Source of the DNA: Streptomyces sp. NBC_00513 | GTDB lineage: Bacteria; Actinomycetota; Actinomycetes; Streptomycetales; Streptomycetaceae | Length of the DNA stretch: 64,000 nt | NCBI RefSeq assembly: GCF_041431415.1 | Contig: NZ_CP107845.1 | Location: 3,968,001 to 4,032,000 of the forward strand | Direction: 5' to 3' | Shown: positions 47,032-57,079 of the stretch, piece by piece | How positions within the stretch are numbered: position 1 is the first letter of the stretch | How the letters are laid out: each line of letters begins with the position of its first letter | Translations under genes and position numbers: made by a program | Notes under the pieces: model-generated | The model's database searches: none | What the model was told of the DNA's origin: nothing | What the model saw: the letters and a program-made list of their open reading frames with translations, nothing else

Positions 47032-48164
47032 AGTCGGGTCACCTCACCGCCGGACACCCCGAACCGCGTCCCCGCCAGCACCCCCGGGACGTCGTCGTCG
47101 ACCGCCGCGGTCACCAGGACCTGTTCCCCGGGGGACACCAGTTCGGCCAGCCGCTCCCGGCGCCTGCTGTCCAGCTCCGCGAACACGTCGTCGAGGATCA
47201 GCACCGGCTCGCTGCCCTCGGAGCGCAGCAGCTCGTACGAGGCCAGGCGCAGCGCCAGCGCGTACGACCAGGACTCGCCGTGGCTCGCGTAGCCCTTCGC
47301 CGGCAGCTCGCCGAGCCGCAGCAGCACGTCGTCGCGGTGCGGCCCCACCAGGGTCACGCCCCGCTCGATCTCCTGCTTGCGCACGTCGGCGAGCGCCGCC
47401 AGGACGACCTCGTACAGGGCCTCGCGGGTGCGCGCCTCGCCGCTGTCCACCGCCTCGCCGGCCGAGGACTTGTACGTCAACCCGAGCGGTCCGCCGCCGG
47501 GCGCGAGCTGCTCGTACGCCTTGTCGGCCAGCGGCAGCAGGGTGGAGATCAGGTCGAGGCGTTGGGCCAGGAGTTCCGCGCCCGCGCGGGCGAGGTGCTG
47601 GTCCCACACGTCGAGGGTGGACAGGTCCATGGACCGGCCGCCGTGCCGGCGCGCCATGGCCGCCGACTTGAGCAGGGTGTTGCGCTGCTTCAGCACGCGT
47701 TCGTAGTCGGAGCGGACGGCGGCCATGCGGGGCGAGCGGGCGGTGACCAGCTCGTCGAGGAAGCGGCGGCGCTCCCCCGGGTCGCCCTTGACCAGCGCCA
47801 GGTCCTCGGGCGCGAACAGCACCGTCCGTACGATCCCCAGCACGTCCCGGGGCCTGACCTGCGAGGACCGGTTGATCCGGGCCCGGTTCGCGCGGCCCGG
47901 GTTCAGTTCCAGTTCGACGAGCTGCTGCCGTTCGCCCTGGGTGACGGCGGCTCGGATGACGGCCCGCTCCGCGCCCATCCGCACCAGCGGGGCGTCCGAG
48001 GACACGCGGTGGCTGCCCAGGGTGGCCAGGTAGCCGATGGCCTCGACGAGGTTGGTCTTGCCCTGGCCGTTCGGACCCACGAAAGCGGTGACGCCCGCAC
48101 CGAGGGGAACCTCGGCCCGGGCGTACGAGCGGAAGTCGGCCAGTGAGAGATGCGAAACGTGCAT
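47028..48164 (-). CDS. recF: DNA replication/repair protein RecF
   Basis: SMC-like ATPase (378 aa) that loads RecA at gaps. Walker [14 protein letters not shown] and the C-terminal [14 protein letters not shown] (Walker B/D-loop) are present. ATG at 48164 ([19 protein letters not shown]). The start is separated from gnd by a hairpin terminator, so recF probably has its own promoter and leads recF-DUF721. Confidence 0.95.
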   Translation of the reverse strand: MHVSHLSLADFRSYARAEVPLGAGVTAFVGPNGQGKTNLVEAIGYLATLGSHRVSSDAPLVRMGAERAVIRAAVTQGERQQLVELELNPGRANRARINRSSQVRPRDVLGIVRTVLFAPEDLALVKGDPGERRRFLDELVTARSPRMAAVRSDYERVLKQRNTLLKSAAMARRHGGRSMDLSTLDVWDQHLARAGAELLAQRLDLISTLLPLADKAYEQLAPGGGPLGLTYKSSAGEAVDSGEARTREALYEVVLAALADVRKQEIERGVTLVGPHRDDVLLRLGELPAKGYASHGESWSYALALRLASYELLRSEGSEPVLILDDVFAELDSRRRERLAELVSPGEQVLVTAAVDDDVPGVLAGTRFGVSGGEVTRL

Positions 48165-48221
48165 GTGGCGCCGACCTCCCCCGGCTTCCTGCTTCTCGCT
48201 GTGGTGCTGTGGTCGTGTGGT

Positions 48222-48252
48222 GCGGCCCGGTGGCACGGCCGCACCGGGCCGC
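48222..48252 (-). terminator. Terminator after gnd
   Basis: 11-bp perfect stem (gcggcccggtg arms) with a 9-nt loop directly after the gnd stop. Confidence 0.65.
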
Positions 48253-48265
48253 CGGGCCTTCCCGA

Positions 48266-49141
48266 CTAGACCTTCTCGACCGCGTGGCCGCCGAACTGGT
48301 TGCGCAGCGCGGCGATCATCTTCATCTGCGGGGAGTCGTCCTGGCGGGACGCGAAGCGGGCGAACAGCGACGCGGTGATCGCGGGCAGCGGCACGGCGTT
48401 GTCGATGGCCGCCTCGACCGTCCAGCGGCCCTCGCCCGAGTCCGCCGCGAAGCCGCGCAGCTGCTGCAGGTGCTCGTCCTCGTCCAGCGCGTTCACGGCG
48501 AGGTCCAGCAGCCAGGAACGGATGACCGTTCCTTCCTGCCAGGACCGGAACACCTCGCGGACGTCGGTGACCGAGTCCACTGCCTCCAGCAGCTCCCAGC
48601 CCTCGGCGTAGGCCTGCATCATGGCGTACTCGATGCCGTTGTGGACCATCTTCGCGAAGTGGCCGGCGCCGACCTTGCCCGCGTGCACGGAGCCGAAGTC
48701 GCCCTCGGGCTTGAGGGCGTCGAACACCGGCTGGACCGCGGCGACGTGGTCCTTGTCGCCGCCGTACATCAGCGCGTAGCCGTTCGCCAGGCCCCACACG
48801 CCGCCGGAGACACCGCAGTCGACGAAGCCGATGCCCTTGGCCTTCAGCTCCTCGGCGTGCTTCTCGTCGTCGGTCCAGCGGGAGTTGCCGCCGTCCACGA
48901 CGACGTCGCCGGGCGAGAGCAGCTCGCCGAGCTCGTCGATGGTGGACTGCGTCGCCGCGCCTGCCGGGACCATCACCCACACCACGCGGGGGGCCTGCAG
49001 GCTGTCCACGAGTTCCCGCAGGCTGTGGACATCGGCGAGGTCAGGGTTGCGGTCGTATCCGATGACGGTGTGGCCTGCGCGGCGGATGCGCTCGCGCATG
49101 TTGCCGCCCATCTTGCCGAGACCGACGAGACCAAGCTCCAT
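48266..49141 (-). CDS. gnd: 6-phosphogluconate dehydrogenase, decarboxylating (short form)
   Basis: Pentose-phosphate enzyme converting 6-phosphogluconate to ribulose 5-phosphate. At 291 aa it is the short form found in actinobacteria next to dnaN. Rossmann motif [12 protein letters not shown], then an acidic residue after the second strand (IGYDRNPD) that favours NAD over [25 protein letters not shown] and the catalytic Lys in [16 protein letters not shown] are present. ATG at 49141; cofactor preference is inferred. Confidence 0.93.
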   Translation of the reverse strand: MELGLVGLGKMGGNMRERIRRAGHTVIGYDRNPDLADVHSLRELVDSLQAPRVVWVMVPAGAATQSTIDELGELLSPGDVVVDGGNSRWTDDEKHAEELKAKGIGFVDCGVSGGVWGLANGYALMYGGDKDHVAAVQPVFDALKPEGDFGSVHAGKVGAGHFAKMVHNGIEYAMMQAYAEGWELLEAVDSVTDVREVFRSWQEGTVIRSWLLDLAVNALDEDEHLQQLRGFAADSGEGRWTVEAAIDNAVPLPAITASLFARFASRQDDSPQMKMIAALRNQFGGHAVEKV

Positions 49142-49272
49142 CAGGTGGTTCCTTAAGCGTTGTGGCCGTCTGTGCCGGGGGCCCTGGAGTACCGGGGTCC
49201 GCCCCGGGATCCGAGCCTACGCCGGGCCGCGCCCCGGGGCGCCACGGACGCCCCGAACGTGCGCCGGACGCC

Positions 49273-49310
49273 GTCGGGCCCGGCCTCGCGGTGGCGAGGC
49301 CGGGCCCGAC
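49273..49310 (-). terminator. Terminator after dnaN
   Basis: 17-bp perfect stem (gtcgggcccggcctcgc arms) with a ggtg loop, 9 bp from the dnaN stop codon. Confidence 0.85.
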
Positions 49311-49319
49311 GGGACGAAC

Positions 49320-50450
49320 TCAACCGGACAGGCGCACCGGCATGATCAGGTACTTGTAGGCCTCGTCGGCCTCCGCGTCGATCGCCGGGCGGCCGCTGAG
49401 CAGCGCCGGCTTGGTCGACGTGGTGAAGCTGAGCTGCGCGACGGGCGAGTCGATCGCGCTCAGACCGTCCAGCAGGAAGGTCGGGTTGAAGGCGATCGAG
49501 ATGTCGTCGCCGTCGAGCTTGGCGTCGACGCGCTCCACAGCCTGTGCGTCGTCGGAGGAACCGGCCTCCAGGATCAGCACGCCCTGCTCGAAGCTGAGGC
49601 GGACCGGGGTGTTGCGCTCGGCGACCAGGGCCACGCGCTTGACGGCCTCGACGAAGGGCGCCGTCTCGATCACCGCGATGGAGTTGAACTCCGTCGGGAA
49701 GAGCGTGCGGTACTTCGGGAGGTCGCCTTCGAGCAGCCGGGTGGTGGTGCGGCGGCCCGCGCCCTCGAAGCCGATGAGGCCCTCGCCGGCGCCGGATCCC
49801 GAAAGGGCCAGGGTGACGGTGTCGCCGCTGGTCAGGGACTTGGCGGTGTCCAGGAGCGTCTTGGCGGGCACCAGGGCCACGGCCGAGGCGTCCGGGTTCT
49901 CCGGCTTCCAGAGGAACTCGCGGACCGCGAAGCGGTAGCGGTCGGTGGAGGCCAGGGTGACGCGGTCGCCCTCGATCTCGATACGGACACCGGTCAGCAC
50001 GGGCAGCGTGTCGTCACGGCCGGCGGCGATGGCGACCTGGGCCGCGGCGGAGGCGAAGACCTCGCCGGGCACGGTGCCGGTCGCGGTCGGCATCTGCGGC
50101 AGTGCCGGGTACTCCTCCACAGGCAGGGTGTGGAGTGTGAATCGCGAGGAGCCACAGACCACGGTCGCCCGTACACCGTCTGTGGAAATCTCCACCGGGC
50201 GGTTGGGCAGGGCCCGGCAGATGTCGGCGAGCAGCCGGCCGGAGACCAGGACGGTGCCGTCCTCCTCGACGTCCGCCTCGACGGAGACGCGGGCCGAGAC
50301 CTCGTAGTCGAAGCCGGAGAGCGACAGGGTGCCCTCCTCGGCCTTCAGCAGCAGGCCCGCGAGAACGGGTACCGGCGGCCGGGCCGGGAGGCTGCGGGCC
50401 GCCCAAGCCACCGCCTCCGCGAGTACGTCGCGTTCCACCCGGATCTTCAC
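49320..50450 (-). CDS. dnaN: DNA polymerase III beta sliding clamp
   Basis: Replicative clamp, 376 aa, three repeated clamp domains. Recognisable parts are KIRVERDVLAEAVAWAARSL, LASTDRYRFAVREF and the C-terminal EAYKYLIMPVRLSG that lines the partner-binding pocket. GTG at 50450 follows CAGGAGGCGG; the longer open frame runs back into oriC and is not coding. Confidence 0.96.
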   Translation of the reverse strand: MKIRVERDVLAEAVAWAARSLPARPPVPVLAGLLLKAEEGTLSLSGFDYEVSARVSVEADVEEDGTVLVSGRLLADICRALPNRPVEISTDGVRATVVCGSSRFTLHTLPVEEYPALPQMPTATGTVPGEVFASAAAQVAIAAGRDDTLPVLTGVRIEIEGDRVTLASTDRYRFAVREFLWKPENPDASAVALVPAKTLLDTAKSLTSGDTVTLALSGSGAGEGLIGFEGAGRRTTTRLLEGDLPKYRTLFPTEFNSIAVIETAPFVEAVKRVALVAERNTPVRLSFEQGVLILEAGSSDDAQAVERVDAKLDGDDISIAFNPTFLLDGLSAIDSPVAQLSFTTSTKPALLSGRPAIDAEADEAYKYLIMPVRLSG

Positions 50451-51352
50451 CGGAACCGCCTCCTGCTGTTGCTCGCTCGTCTGCCGGCCTTCGTCATCGG
50501 CTCGATGGCTCGCTGTCCCGACGGACCGAGGCCTCGATGCCGGGGACCAGTCTGACGTACGGCGCCGACACTCGTTGCTGCCGGCGGTCAAGTCGGAAGC
50601 GAGGTGTCGGGGCGGGTGTCCTCCGAGTTGTGCACAGGACCTGCTTGAAAACCGAATCCGAGCTAACTCTCTATGGGGGTAGTAGTAGGGCCTGTGGAAA
50701 CGGTGGATAAGCCCGTTCTCGCAGGTCAACCCGCGTTTTTTATCCCCACACCCTGTGGGCGACACCGGTGGACAACACGGTGTCTCTGTGGAGAACGGAA
50801 AGTTCTGCACAGGCCGTCCCCAGATGACCCTCACTACTCCACAGGTGCGTCCCCAGCTTTTCCCCAGTACTCCACAGGCCAAACGTCGACTTCCGTGTGA
50901 CCGCTTTCACTCCGGACGGTGACAGGGGGCTCCTGGTTGCCGAACAGTGGACAACGGTGTGGAGAAGTCATCCACGCCTGTGCACAGGATGCGGGAACCT
51001 GTGGGTCGGCGGTGGACAGAGAGGTGGACGAGGCTGTGGATACTTTTTTTGTCCACAGGCTGTGGATGGCCCTTGCTCACAATTCCACAGGCGGCTGAGC
51101 TGGGCTGATGAGCCCTCAACCTGCACTCCTGTGGACAGATTGTGGGTGACGGAACCCGTCCCCAGGCTGTGGACGGAAGAAAGTCGGCCAATCTGTGGAT
51201 GACGCGCTCCGTTGGGGGCGTATTCGAACAGCGCAGGGGCGCGCGGACGAAGAAGGGCGCCCCCGCCGTGGTCCGGGAGCGCCCTGTAAACGGGTTTGAG
51301 GGGCCCTCACGGGACCTTCGTGGGGCCCGCGCACGGCTCCGGAGAGCCGGCG
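50451..51352. other. oriC: Chromosomal replication origin oriC
   Basis: The 902-bp dnaN-dnaA gap contains about 21 DnaA-box-like 9-mers with at least 7/9 match to TTGTCCACA or TTATCCACA, on both strands, between 50628 and 51203. Examples: TTGTCCACA at 51049-51057 (perfect), and 8/9 sites at 50628, 50702, 50740, 50767, 50787, 50946, 50958, 51035, 51130 and 51195. Two short T-rich runs (50736-50741 and 51044-51050) directly abut boxes and are candidate unwinding spots in otherwise GC-rich DNA. Many weak boxes in two groups is the usual Streptomyces oriC design. Confidence 0.95.
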
Positions 51353-53155
51353 TCAGGCGTTCTTGATGCGGTTGGTGAGCTCCGTGACCTGGTTGTAGAT
51401 GGAGCGTCGTTCCGCCATCAGGGCGCGGATCTTGCGGTCCGCGTGCATGACGGTGGTGTGGTCACGGCCGCCGAACTGCGCCCCGATCTTGGGGAGAGAG
51501 AGGTCGGTGAGCTCCCGGCAGAGGTACATGGCGATCTGTCGGGCGGTGACCAGGACCCGGCTGCGCGAGGAGCCGCAGAGGTCGTCGACGGTGAGCCCGA
51601 AGTAGTCCGCGGTGGCGGCCATGATGTCGGAGGCGGTGATCTCGGGCGCGCTGTCCTCTCCGCCCGGGATCAGGTTCTTGAGGACGTCCTCCGTCAGACC
51701 CAGGTCCACCGGCTGCCGATTGAGGCTGGCGAACGCCGTGACCCGGATCAGCGCCCCCTCCAACTCGCGGATGTTGCGCGAGATGCGGGAGGCGATGAAC
51801 TCCAGTACCTCCGGCGGGGCGTTGAGCTGCTCCTGCACGGCCTTCTTGCGCAGGATCGCGATGCGGGTCTCCAGCTCGGGCGGCTGGACGTCGGTGATCA
51901 GGCCCCACTCGAAGCGGTTGCGCAGCCGGTCCTCCAGGGTGACCAGCTGCTTGGGCGGCCGGTCGGAGGACAGCACGATCTGCTTGTTGGCGTTGTGGAG
52001 CGTATTGAAGGTGTGGAAGAACTCCTCCTGCGTCGACTCCTTGCTCGCGAGGAACTGGATGTCGTCGACCAGCAGGATGTCCATCTCGCGGTAGCGCTTG
52101 CGGAAGGCGTCGCCCTTGCCGTCGCGGATGGAGTTGATGAACTCGTTCGTGAACTCCTCGGAGCTCACGTAGCGCACCCGGGTGCCGGGATAGAGGCTCC
52201 GCGCGTAATGCCCGATGGCGTGCAGCAGGTGCGTCTTGCCGAGCCCCGACTCCCCGTAGATGAAGAGGGGGTTGTACGCCTTCGCCGGCGCCTCGGCGAC
52301 GGCCACCGCGGCGGCGTGCGCGAAGCGGTTGGAGGCGCCGATGACGAAGGTGTCGAAGAGGTACTTGGGGTTCAGCCGGGCGGTCGGCTCCAGCGGCCCC
52401 GAAGTGGAGCCGCCGGACGGGGCCGAGGGCGCCGGCCGGTTGGGGATCTGGCGCTGCTGGGGCTGCTCGTACTGCTGGCGTTCGTACCCGTGCTGCTGGT
52501 GCGAGTCCTGCTGCTCGTACGAGGACTGCTCGTACTTCTGTTGCTCGTAGCCGCCCTGGTCGTACCCCGAGGGCTCGGACTGCTGGAGGTAGCCGGGCTG
52601 GGGGGAGGCGTACGGATCGCGTTCGGGGAAGCCGCCGAGACGGGGCTGCTGCCAGCCGTAGTCTTCCTGTTGACCGCCGCGGGGCCAGGCGCCGGGCTCG
52701 GGGCGCTGCTGCTGGTAGTCCGGGTAGGCGGGCCGGGCGGTCGGCAACTGGTCGTCGCCGGGACCGGTGTGACCCCCGGGACCGTTGTGACCCGTGTGAC
52801 CGGTGTGGCCGCCGGAGCGCTGGCCGCCGTACGGTTCGTAGGACTCGCGCTGCTGCGAGGAGGGGGTGGGCGCCGGCTCGCCGGCGGAGTCGTCCACCGT
52901 GATCGCGATGCGGATCGGGCGCCCGCACTCGCGACTGAGCGCGTCACTGATGAGCGGCGCGAGGCGGCCTTCGAGAACCCGCTTGCCCCATTCGTTGGGG
53001 ACGGCCAGCAAGGCGGTGTCGGCGACGAGCGCGAGGGGCTGGCAGCGTTCGACCCACTGCTTGTCCTTCGGCTCGATACCTTGCTGCCCCTCTCCGAGGA
53101 GCTTCTCGAGCACGCGTGGCCACACTGCGGCAAGATCGGCAGGTACGTCAGCCAC
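51353..53155 (-). CDS. dnaA: Chromosomal replication initiator DnaA
   Basis: Initiator of 600 aa. Domain I (1-90) binds partners. Domain II is a long linker (about 90-265) rich in Gly, Tyr and Gln with EQQ-type repeats, a Streptomyces trait. Domain III has Walker [12 protein letters not shown], Walker [11 protein letters not shown] and [10 protein letters not shown]. Domain IV has the DNA-binding signature [18 protein letters not shown] start at 53155. Autoregulation is likely through the perfect DnaA box at 53272-53280. Confidence 0.97.
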   Translation of the reverse strand: MADVPADLAAVWPRVLEKLLGEGQQGIEPKDKQWVERCQPLALVADTALLAVPNEWGKRVLEGRLAPLISDALSRECGRPIRIAITVDDSAGEPAPTPSSQQRESYEPYGGQRSGGHTGHTGHNGPGGHTGPGDDQLPTARPAYPDYQQQRPEPGAWPRGGQQEDYGWQQPRLGGFPERDPYASPQPGYLQQSEPSGYDQGGYEQQKYEQSSYEQQDSHQQHGYERQQYEQPQQRQIPNRPAPSAPSGGSTSGPLEPTARLNPKYLFDTFVIGASNRFAHAAAVAVAEAPAKAYNPLFIYGESGLGKTHLLHAIGHYARSLYPGTRVRYVSSEEFTNEFINSIRDGKGDAFRKRYREMDILLVDDIQFLASKESTQEEFFHTFNTLHNANKQIVLSSDRPPKQLVTLEDRLRNRFEWGLITDVQPPELETRIAILRKKAVQEQLNAPPEVLEFIASRISRNIRELEGALIRVTAFASLNRQPVDLGLTEDVLKNLIPGGEDSAPEITASDIMAATADYFGLTVDDLCGSSRSRVLVTARQIAMYLCRELTDLSLPKIGAQFGGRDHTTVMHADRKIRALMAERRSIYNQVTELTNRIKNA

Positions 53156-53520
53156 AGAGCACGCTCTCTCACAGGTCCCGGTCCCACGAATGTGTGGTTC
53201 TTGGGGACGGTCGGGACAAAAAATCCGGGATCAGTCAACGGTAGTCAGGCCGGTGGGTAGGGTTCAAGTCGTTGTCCACAGCCTGTGCACAGTGTGGGGC
53301 CACCGAGGCTCGGTTTGACCGGATGGCGTAGCCGCGCGTACCGTGACGAGGTCGAGTTGTCGATGGCTGCTGCCGCCTGCCTACCGATGGGCGAAGATCA
53401 CACACAGTGATCATGTAGCGGTGCCACTCGGGCGAACACGCGAGTTTCATCTCCTTCGTGGGCGCACGGTGACAGCCAGGCGATGTCCCGCCACAACGAT
53501 TCATTCTCTGGAGCCCCCGA
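53156..53520. promoter_or_regulatory. dnaA-rpmH divergent promoter region
   Basis: 365-bp gap without a gene. It carries one perfect DnaA box TTGTCCACA (53272-53280), immediately followed by a second, weaker one (tgtgcacag), about 117 bp upstream of dnaA. This fits DnaA autoregulation. The rpmH-rnpA promoter must lie in the right half. Confidence 0.8.
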
Positions 53521-53658
53521 GTGAGCAAGCGCACCTTCCAGCCGAACAACCGCCGTCGTGCCAAGACCCACGGCTTCCGCCTGCGGATGCGTACCCGTGC
53601 CGGCCGCGCGATTCTCGCGAACCGCCGCGGCAAGGGCCGCGCCGCCCTTTCCGCGTAA
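53521..53658 (+). CDS. rpmH: 50S ribosomal protein L34
   Basis: 45-aa basic ribosomal protein, [20 protein letters not shown] onward, canonical throughout. GTG start at 53521. It heads the run rpmH-rnpA-yidD-yidC-jag-rsmG-parA-parB. Confidence 0.97.
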   Translation: MSKRTFQPNNRRRAKTHGFRLRMRTRAGRAILANRRGKGRAALSA

Positions 53659-53680
53659 CCCACACGCAGGTCGTGACGTC

Positions 53681-54055
53681 GTGCTGTCTCCCGAAAATCG
53701 GCTGAGGCGGCGCGAGGACTTCGCGAGCGCGGTACGACGGGGCCGGCGGGCAGGACGCCCGCTTCTCGTCGTACACCTACGTACCAGCGGTGCAACGGAC
53801 CCGCACGAGCCGGGGGAGATCGATCCCTCGACGCGTGCGGGTTTCGTCGTCAGCAAGGCTGTCGGCAACGCTGTCGTACGTAACCGGGTCAAGCGCCGTT
53901 TGCGCCATCTTGTCCGCGAACGGCTCCCCCAGCTCCCCGCCGGTAGCCTGGTGGTGGTGCGGGCCTTGCCCGGTTCGGGTGACGCCGGCCTCGACGAGCT
54001 GGCCCGTGACCTGGATGCCGCCATGCAGCGGCTACTGGGAGGCGCGGCTCGATGA
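53681..54055 (+). CDS. rnpA: Ribonuclease P protein component
   Basis: Protein cofactor (124 aa) of RNase P for tRNA 5' maturation. It contains the RNR motif in [18 protein letters not shown] and the N-terminal [18 protein letters not shown] at 53681 is 22 bp after rpmH. The stop overlaps the yidD ATG. Confidence 0.95.
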   Translation: MLSPENRLRRREDFASAVRRGRRAGRPLLVVHLRTSGATDPHEPGEIDPSTRAGFVVSKAVGNAVVRNRVKRRLRHLVRERLPQLPAGSLVVVRALPGSGDAGLDELARDLDAAMQRLLGGAAR

Positions 54056-54333
54056 AGTACCCGCTGCTCGCTTTGATCAAGCTGTACCAGTGGACGATCA
54101 GTCCGCTGCTCGGGCCGGTGTGCCGTTACTACCCCTCGTGCTCGCACTACGGGTTCACGGCCATCGACCGGCATGGTGCGGTGAAGGGGACGGTTCTGAC
54201 CGCCTGGCGGATCCTGCGGTGCAATCCGTGGTCCCCGGGTGGTGTGGATCATGTCCCACCCCGGAAACGCCCGCGTTGGCACGAGCAGCTGCGCAGTGCG
54301 TTGCGTAGATCTCGCAATGCTCAAGGAGCCTGA
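54052..54333 (+). CDS. yidD: Membrane protein insertion efficiency factor YidD
   Basis: 93-aa amphipathic protein supporting YidC insertion. Family motif [17 protein letters not shown] and [21 protein letters not shown] overlaps rnpA; yidC starts 3 bp later. Confidence 0.95.
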   Translation: MKYPLLALIKLYQWTISPLLGPVCRYYPSCSHYGFTAIDRHGAVKGTVLTAWRILRCNPWSPGGVDHVPPRKRPRWHEQLRSALRRSRNAQGA

Positions 54334-54336
54334 TTA

Positions 54337-55443
54337 GTGGACACGATTGCCAGTCTGTTCAGCTTTATCACCACACCCGTGTCATGGATCATCGTCCAGT
54401 TCCACACGGTGTACGGCGCGATCTTCGGCGCCGACAGTGGATGGGCCTGGGGCCTGTCCATCGTGTCCCTGGTGATCTTGATTCGTATCTGCCTGATCCC
54501 GCTCTTCGTGAAGCAGATCAAGTCGACGCGTGGCATGCAGGCGCTCCAGCCGAAGATGAAGGCGATCCAGGAGCGCTACAAGAACGACAAGCAGCGTCAG
54601 TCCGAAGAGATGATGAAGCTGTACAAGGAGACGGGTACCAACCCGCTCTCCTCGTGCCTTCCGATCCTCGCGCAGTCGCCGTTCTTCTTCGCGCTCTACC
54701 ACGTGCTCGCGAACATCGCCAACGGCAAGCCGATCGGCTACATCAACGAGTCGCTGCTGGTGAGCGCCCAGAAGGCACACATCTTCGGAGCCCCGCTCGC
54801 CGCGAAGTTCACGGACAGCGCCGAGAAGATCGCCAGCCTGGACGCCTCGGTGACCAGCGTCCGCGTCGTGACCGCGGTCATGATCGTGATGATGTCGCTG
54901 TCGCAGTTCTACACGCAGCGCCAGCTGATGCAGAAGAACGTCGACCTCTCGGTCAAGACGCCGTTCATGCAGCAGCAGAAGATGCTGATGTACATCTTCC
55001 CGGTGATCTTCGCCGTCATGGGCATCAACTTCCCCGTCGGTGTCCTCGTCTACTGGCTGACCACGAACCTGTGGACCATGGGCCAGCAGATGTACGTGAT
55101 CAACCAGAACCCGACGCCGGGAAGCAAGGCCCAGGACCAGTACCTGACCCGCCTGGTCAAGCACGTCACCACGCACGGCACCATCAAGGGCCGCGGCAAG
55201 AAGAAGATCGTCGCCGCGATCGTGGCCAAGGGCCCGGACCGCAACGACAACGAGCGCAAGTTCATCACCGCGCTGACGAAGCAGGGCATGGCCGCGCAGG
55301 CGGACGGCTCCGTGATCAAGAGTTCTGAGGCCACGGCCGATGAGGACGCGGCGAGCGGCGGTGTCGCGACCAAGCGGCAGCAGCCCAAGCGGCAGACGAA
55401 GTCGAAGCGTCAGACGCCCCCCAGCAAGCCCTCCAAGAAGTAG
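54337..55443 (+). CDS. yidC: Membrane protein insertase YidC
   Basis: Oxa1/YidC insertase, 368 aa, five membrane spans as in Gram-positive forms. [21 protein letters not shown] carries the conserved Arg of the hydrophilic groove, and [20 protein letters not shown] and the [11 protein letters not shown] end are typical. The C-terminal tail is Lys/Arg/Gln-rich. GTG at 54337 after AAGGAG. Confidence 0.95.
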   Translation: MDTIASLFSFITTPVSWIIVQFHTVYGAIFGADSGWAWGLSIVSLVILIRICLIPLFVKQIKSTRGMQALQPKMKAIQERYKNDKQRQSEEMMKLYKETGTNPLSSCLPILAQSPFFFALYHVLANIANGKPIGYINESLLVSAQKAHIFGAPLAAKFTDSAEKIASLDASVTSVRVVTAVMIVMMSLSQFYTQRQLMQKNVDLSVKTPFMQQQKMLMYIFPVIFAVMGINFPVGVLVYWLTTNLWTMGQQMYVINQNPTPGSKAQDQYLTRLVKHVTTHGTIKGRGKKKIVAAIVAKGPDRNDNERKFITALTKQGMAAQADGSVIKSSEATADEDAASGGVATKRQQPKRQTKSKRQTPPSKPSKK

Positions 55444-55457
55444 AAGGAGCCCCTCCC

Positions 55458-55967
55458 GTGACGGAAGGCACCACCACCGCCGCCGCTGAGGGCGGCGACA
55501 CCCTCACCCGCCTCGAGCAGGAGGGCGAGATCGCGGCCGACTACCTTGAGGGCCTGCTGGACATCGCCGACCTGGACGGCGACATCGACATGGACGTCGA
55601 GGCGGACCGCGCCGCGGTGTCGATCGTCAGCGACTCGGCTCGCGACCTGCAGAAGCTCGTGGGCCGCGACGGTGAGGTCCTGGAGGCCCTGCAGGAACTG
55701 ACCCGCCTCGCCGTGCACCGCGAGACCGGGGACCGCAGCCGGCTGATGCTGGACATCGCCGGGTTCCGCGCCAAGAAGCGCGAGGAACTGGCCGTGATCG
55801 GCGCCCAGGCCGCGGCGGACGTGAAGGCGTCCGGTGAGCCGCTGAAGCTGGCTCCCATGACCCCCTTCGAGCGCAAGGTCGTTCACGACGCCGTGGCGGC
55901 CGCCGGTCTGAAGAGCGAGTCCGAGGGCGAGGAGCCGCAGCGCTTCGTCGTTGTGCTTCCGGCCTGA
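55458..55967 (+). CDS. Jag/KhpB-family RNA-binding protein (KH + R3H)
   Basis: 169-aa RNA-binding protein. An acidic N-terminus precedes a KH-type domain (LVGRDGEVLEALQELTRLAV) and an R3H domain (DIAGFRAKKREELAVIGAQA). It lies directly after yidC as usual; in other bacteria it influences cell-wall synthesis. GTG at 55458. Confidence 0.92.
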   Translation: MTEGTTTAAAEGGDTLTRLEQEGEIAADYLEGLLDIADLDGDIDMDVEADRAAVSIVSDSARDLQKLVGRDGEVLEALQELTRLAVHRETGDRSRLMLDIAGFRAKKREELAVIGAQAAADVKASGEPLKLAPMTPFERKVVHDAVAAAGLKSESEGEEPQRFVVVLPA

Positions 55968-55983
55968 CCGGAAGAGCGTGAGG

Positions 55984-56016
55984 TCGGCCCCGTCTGTGTC
56001 GCAGGCGGGGCCGATG
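55984..56016 (+). terminator. Hairpin after jag
   Basis: 9-bp stem tcggccccg / cggggccga followed by tgtttg; may attenuate read-through into rsmG. Confidence 0.55.
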
Positions 56017-56077
56017 TTTGTAAGCCTGGCAGTGCCCGTTGTTCGAAGAGTGAGTTCTGTACGGAAGGACGGTCCCC

Positions 56078-56794
56078 GTGACGGAGGCAGCTGAGCTTCC
56101 CCCGGCGCCCGAAGAGGCGCGTGCGGTATTCGGCGAGTTTTTCCCGGAAGCCGTGCGGTACGCGGAGCTGCTGGCGGACGCGGGGGTCCAGCGCGGTCTG
56201 ATCGGCCCCCGTGAGGTGCCCAGGTTGTGGGAGCGGCACCTGTTGAACTGCGCGGTCCTCTCCGAGGTCGTGCCCGAAGGCGTCACCGTGTGCGATGTGG
56301 GCTCCGGCGCCGGTCTCCCCGGAATCCCCCTGGCGCTGGTGCGCCGGGATCTGAAGATCACGTTGCTGGAACCGCTGCTGCGTCGGACGAACTTCCTCCA
56401 GGAAGCCGTGGAGCTGCTGGGTCTCGACCACGTCACCGTGGTGCGCGGCCGGGCCGAGGAGGTCCTCGGCAAGGTGCAGCCCGTGCACGTGGTGACGGCG
56501 CGCGCGGTGGCCCCGCTCGACCGGCTGGCCGGCTGGGGTGTTCCCCTGCTGCGCCCGTACGGAGAGATGCTGGCGCTCAAGGGTGACACCGCCGAGGAGG
56601 AGCTGGTGGCGGCGAAGGTCGCGCTGGCGAAGCTCGGTGTGGTGAAGACCTCGGTTCTGCACGTGGGCGAGGGCGTCGTGGACCCCCTGTCCACGGTGGT
56701 GCGGGTCGAGGTGGGCGAGAGCCCCGGCGGGGTGAGGTTCGCGGCCAAACGGGCCAAGGCCGCCCGGACGAGTCGTACGCGCCGCCGCCGCTGA
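56078..56794 (+). CDS. rsmG: 16S rRNA (guanine-N7)-methyltransferase RsmG
   Basis: SAM-dependent methyltransferase (238 aa) modifying G527 (E. coli numbering) of 16S rRNA; its loss gives low-level streptomycin resistance. SAM motif CDVGSGAGLPGIPLAL and VTARAVAPLDRLAGW are intact. GTG start at 56078; basic C-terminus TRRRR-like. Confidence 0.95.
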   Translation: MTEAAELPPAPEEARAVFGEFFPEAVRYAELLADAGVQRGLIGPREVPRLWERHLLNCAVLSEVVPEGVTVCDVGSGAGLPGIPLALVRRDLKITLLEPLLRRTNFLQEAVELLGLDHVTVVRGRAEEVLGKVQPVHVVTARAVAPLDRLAGWGVPLLRPYGEMLALKGDTAEEELVAAKVALAKLGVVKTSVLHVGEGVVDPLSTVVRVEVGESPGGVRFAAKRAKAARTSRTRRRR

Positions 56795-56817
56795 CGGACG
56801 CCGAGTACCACCGACCG

Positions 56818-56850
56818 CTGAAATCCCCGAGTGTTCTGCGGGGATTTCAG
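56818..56850 (+). terminator. Terminator after rsmG
   Basis: 11-bp perfect stem (ctgaaatcccc arms) with an 11-nt loop, 24 bp beyond the stop. Confidence 0.7.
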
Positions 56851-56918
56851 GCGTGTTGGGGCCTATCGGCAGGGGCGCCGGAGTGTCGGAGGGAGCTTGC
56901 GACTCCGTCCGGGCATCG

Positions 56919-56934
56919 TGTTTCACGTGAAACG
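56919..56934. other. parS site upstream of parA
   Basis: TGTTTCACGTGAAACG, 15/16 to the consensus palindrome, in the rsmG-parA gap. Confidence 0.9.
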
Positions 56935-57016
56935 TCGCTCTCTGCTGCACGGAATCATCAGCCGCGGTCGTGCGGCTGCGTCCCCCCGCGAACGCAAGGC
57001 CGCAGGGGGGACGGAG

Positions 57017-57043
57017 TTGTCCACATCGGTGGATTCATCCACA
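57017..57043. promoter_or_regulatory. Pair of DnaA boxes in parA leader
   Basis: TTGTCCACA (57017-57025, perfect) and TCATCCACA (57035-57043), same orientation, 18 bp apart, 37-63 bp upstream of the likely parA start. They could couple parAB expression to DnaA. Confidence 0.55.
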
Positions 57044-57079
57044 GGAGTTCGGGCCCCGCTGGTTCGCGGCCCCGGTGAC

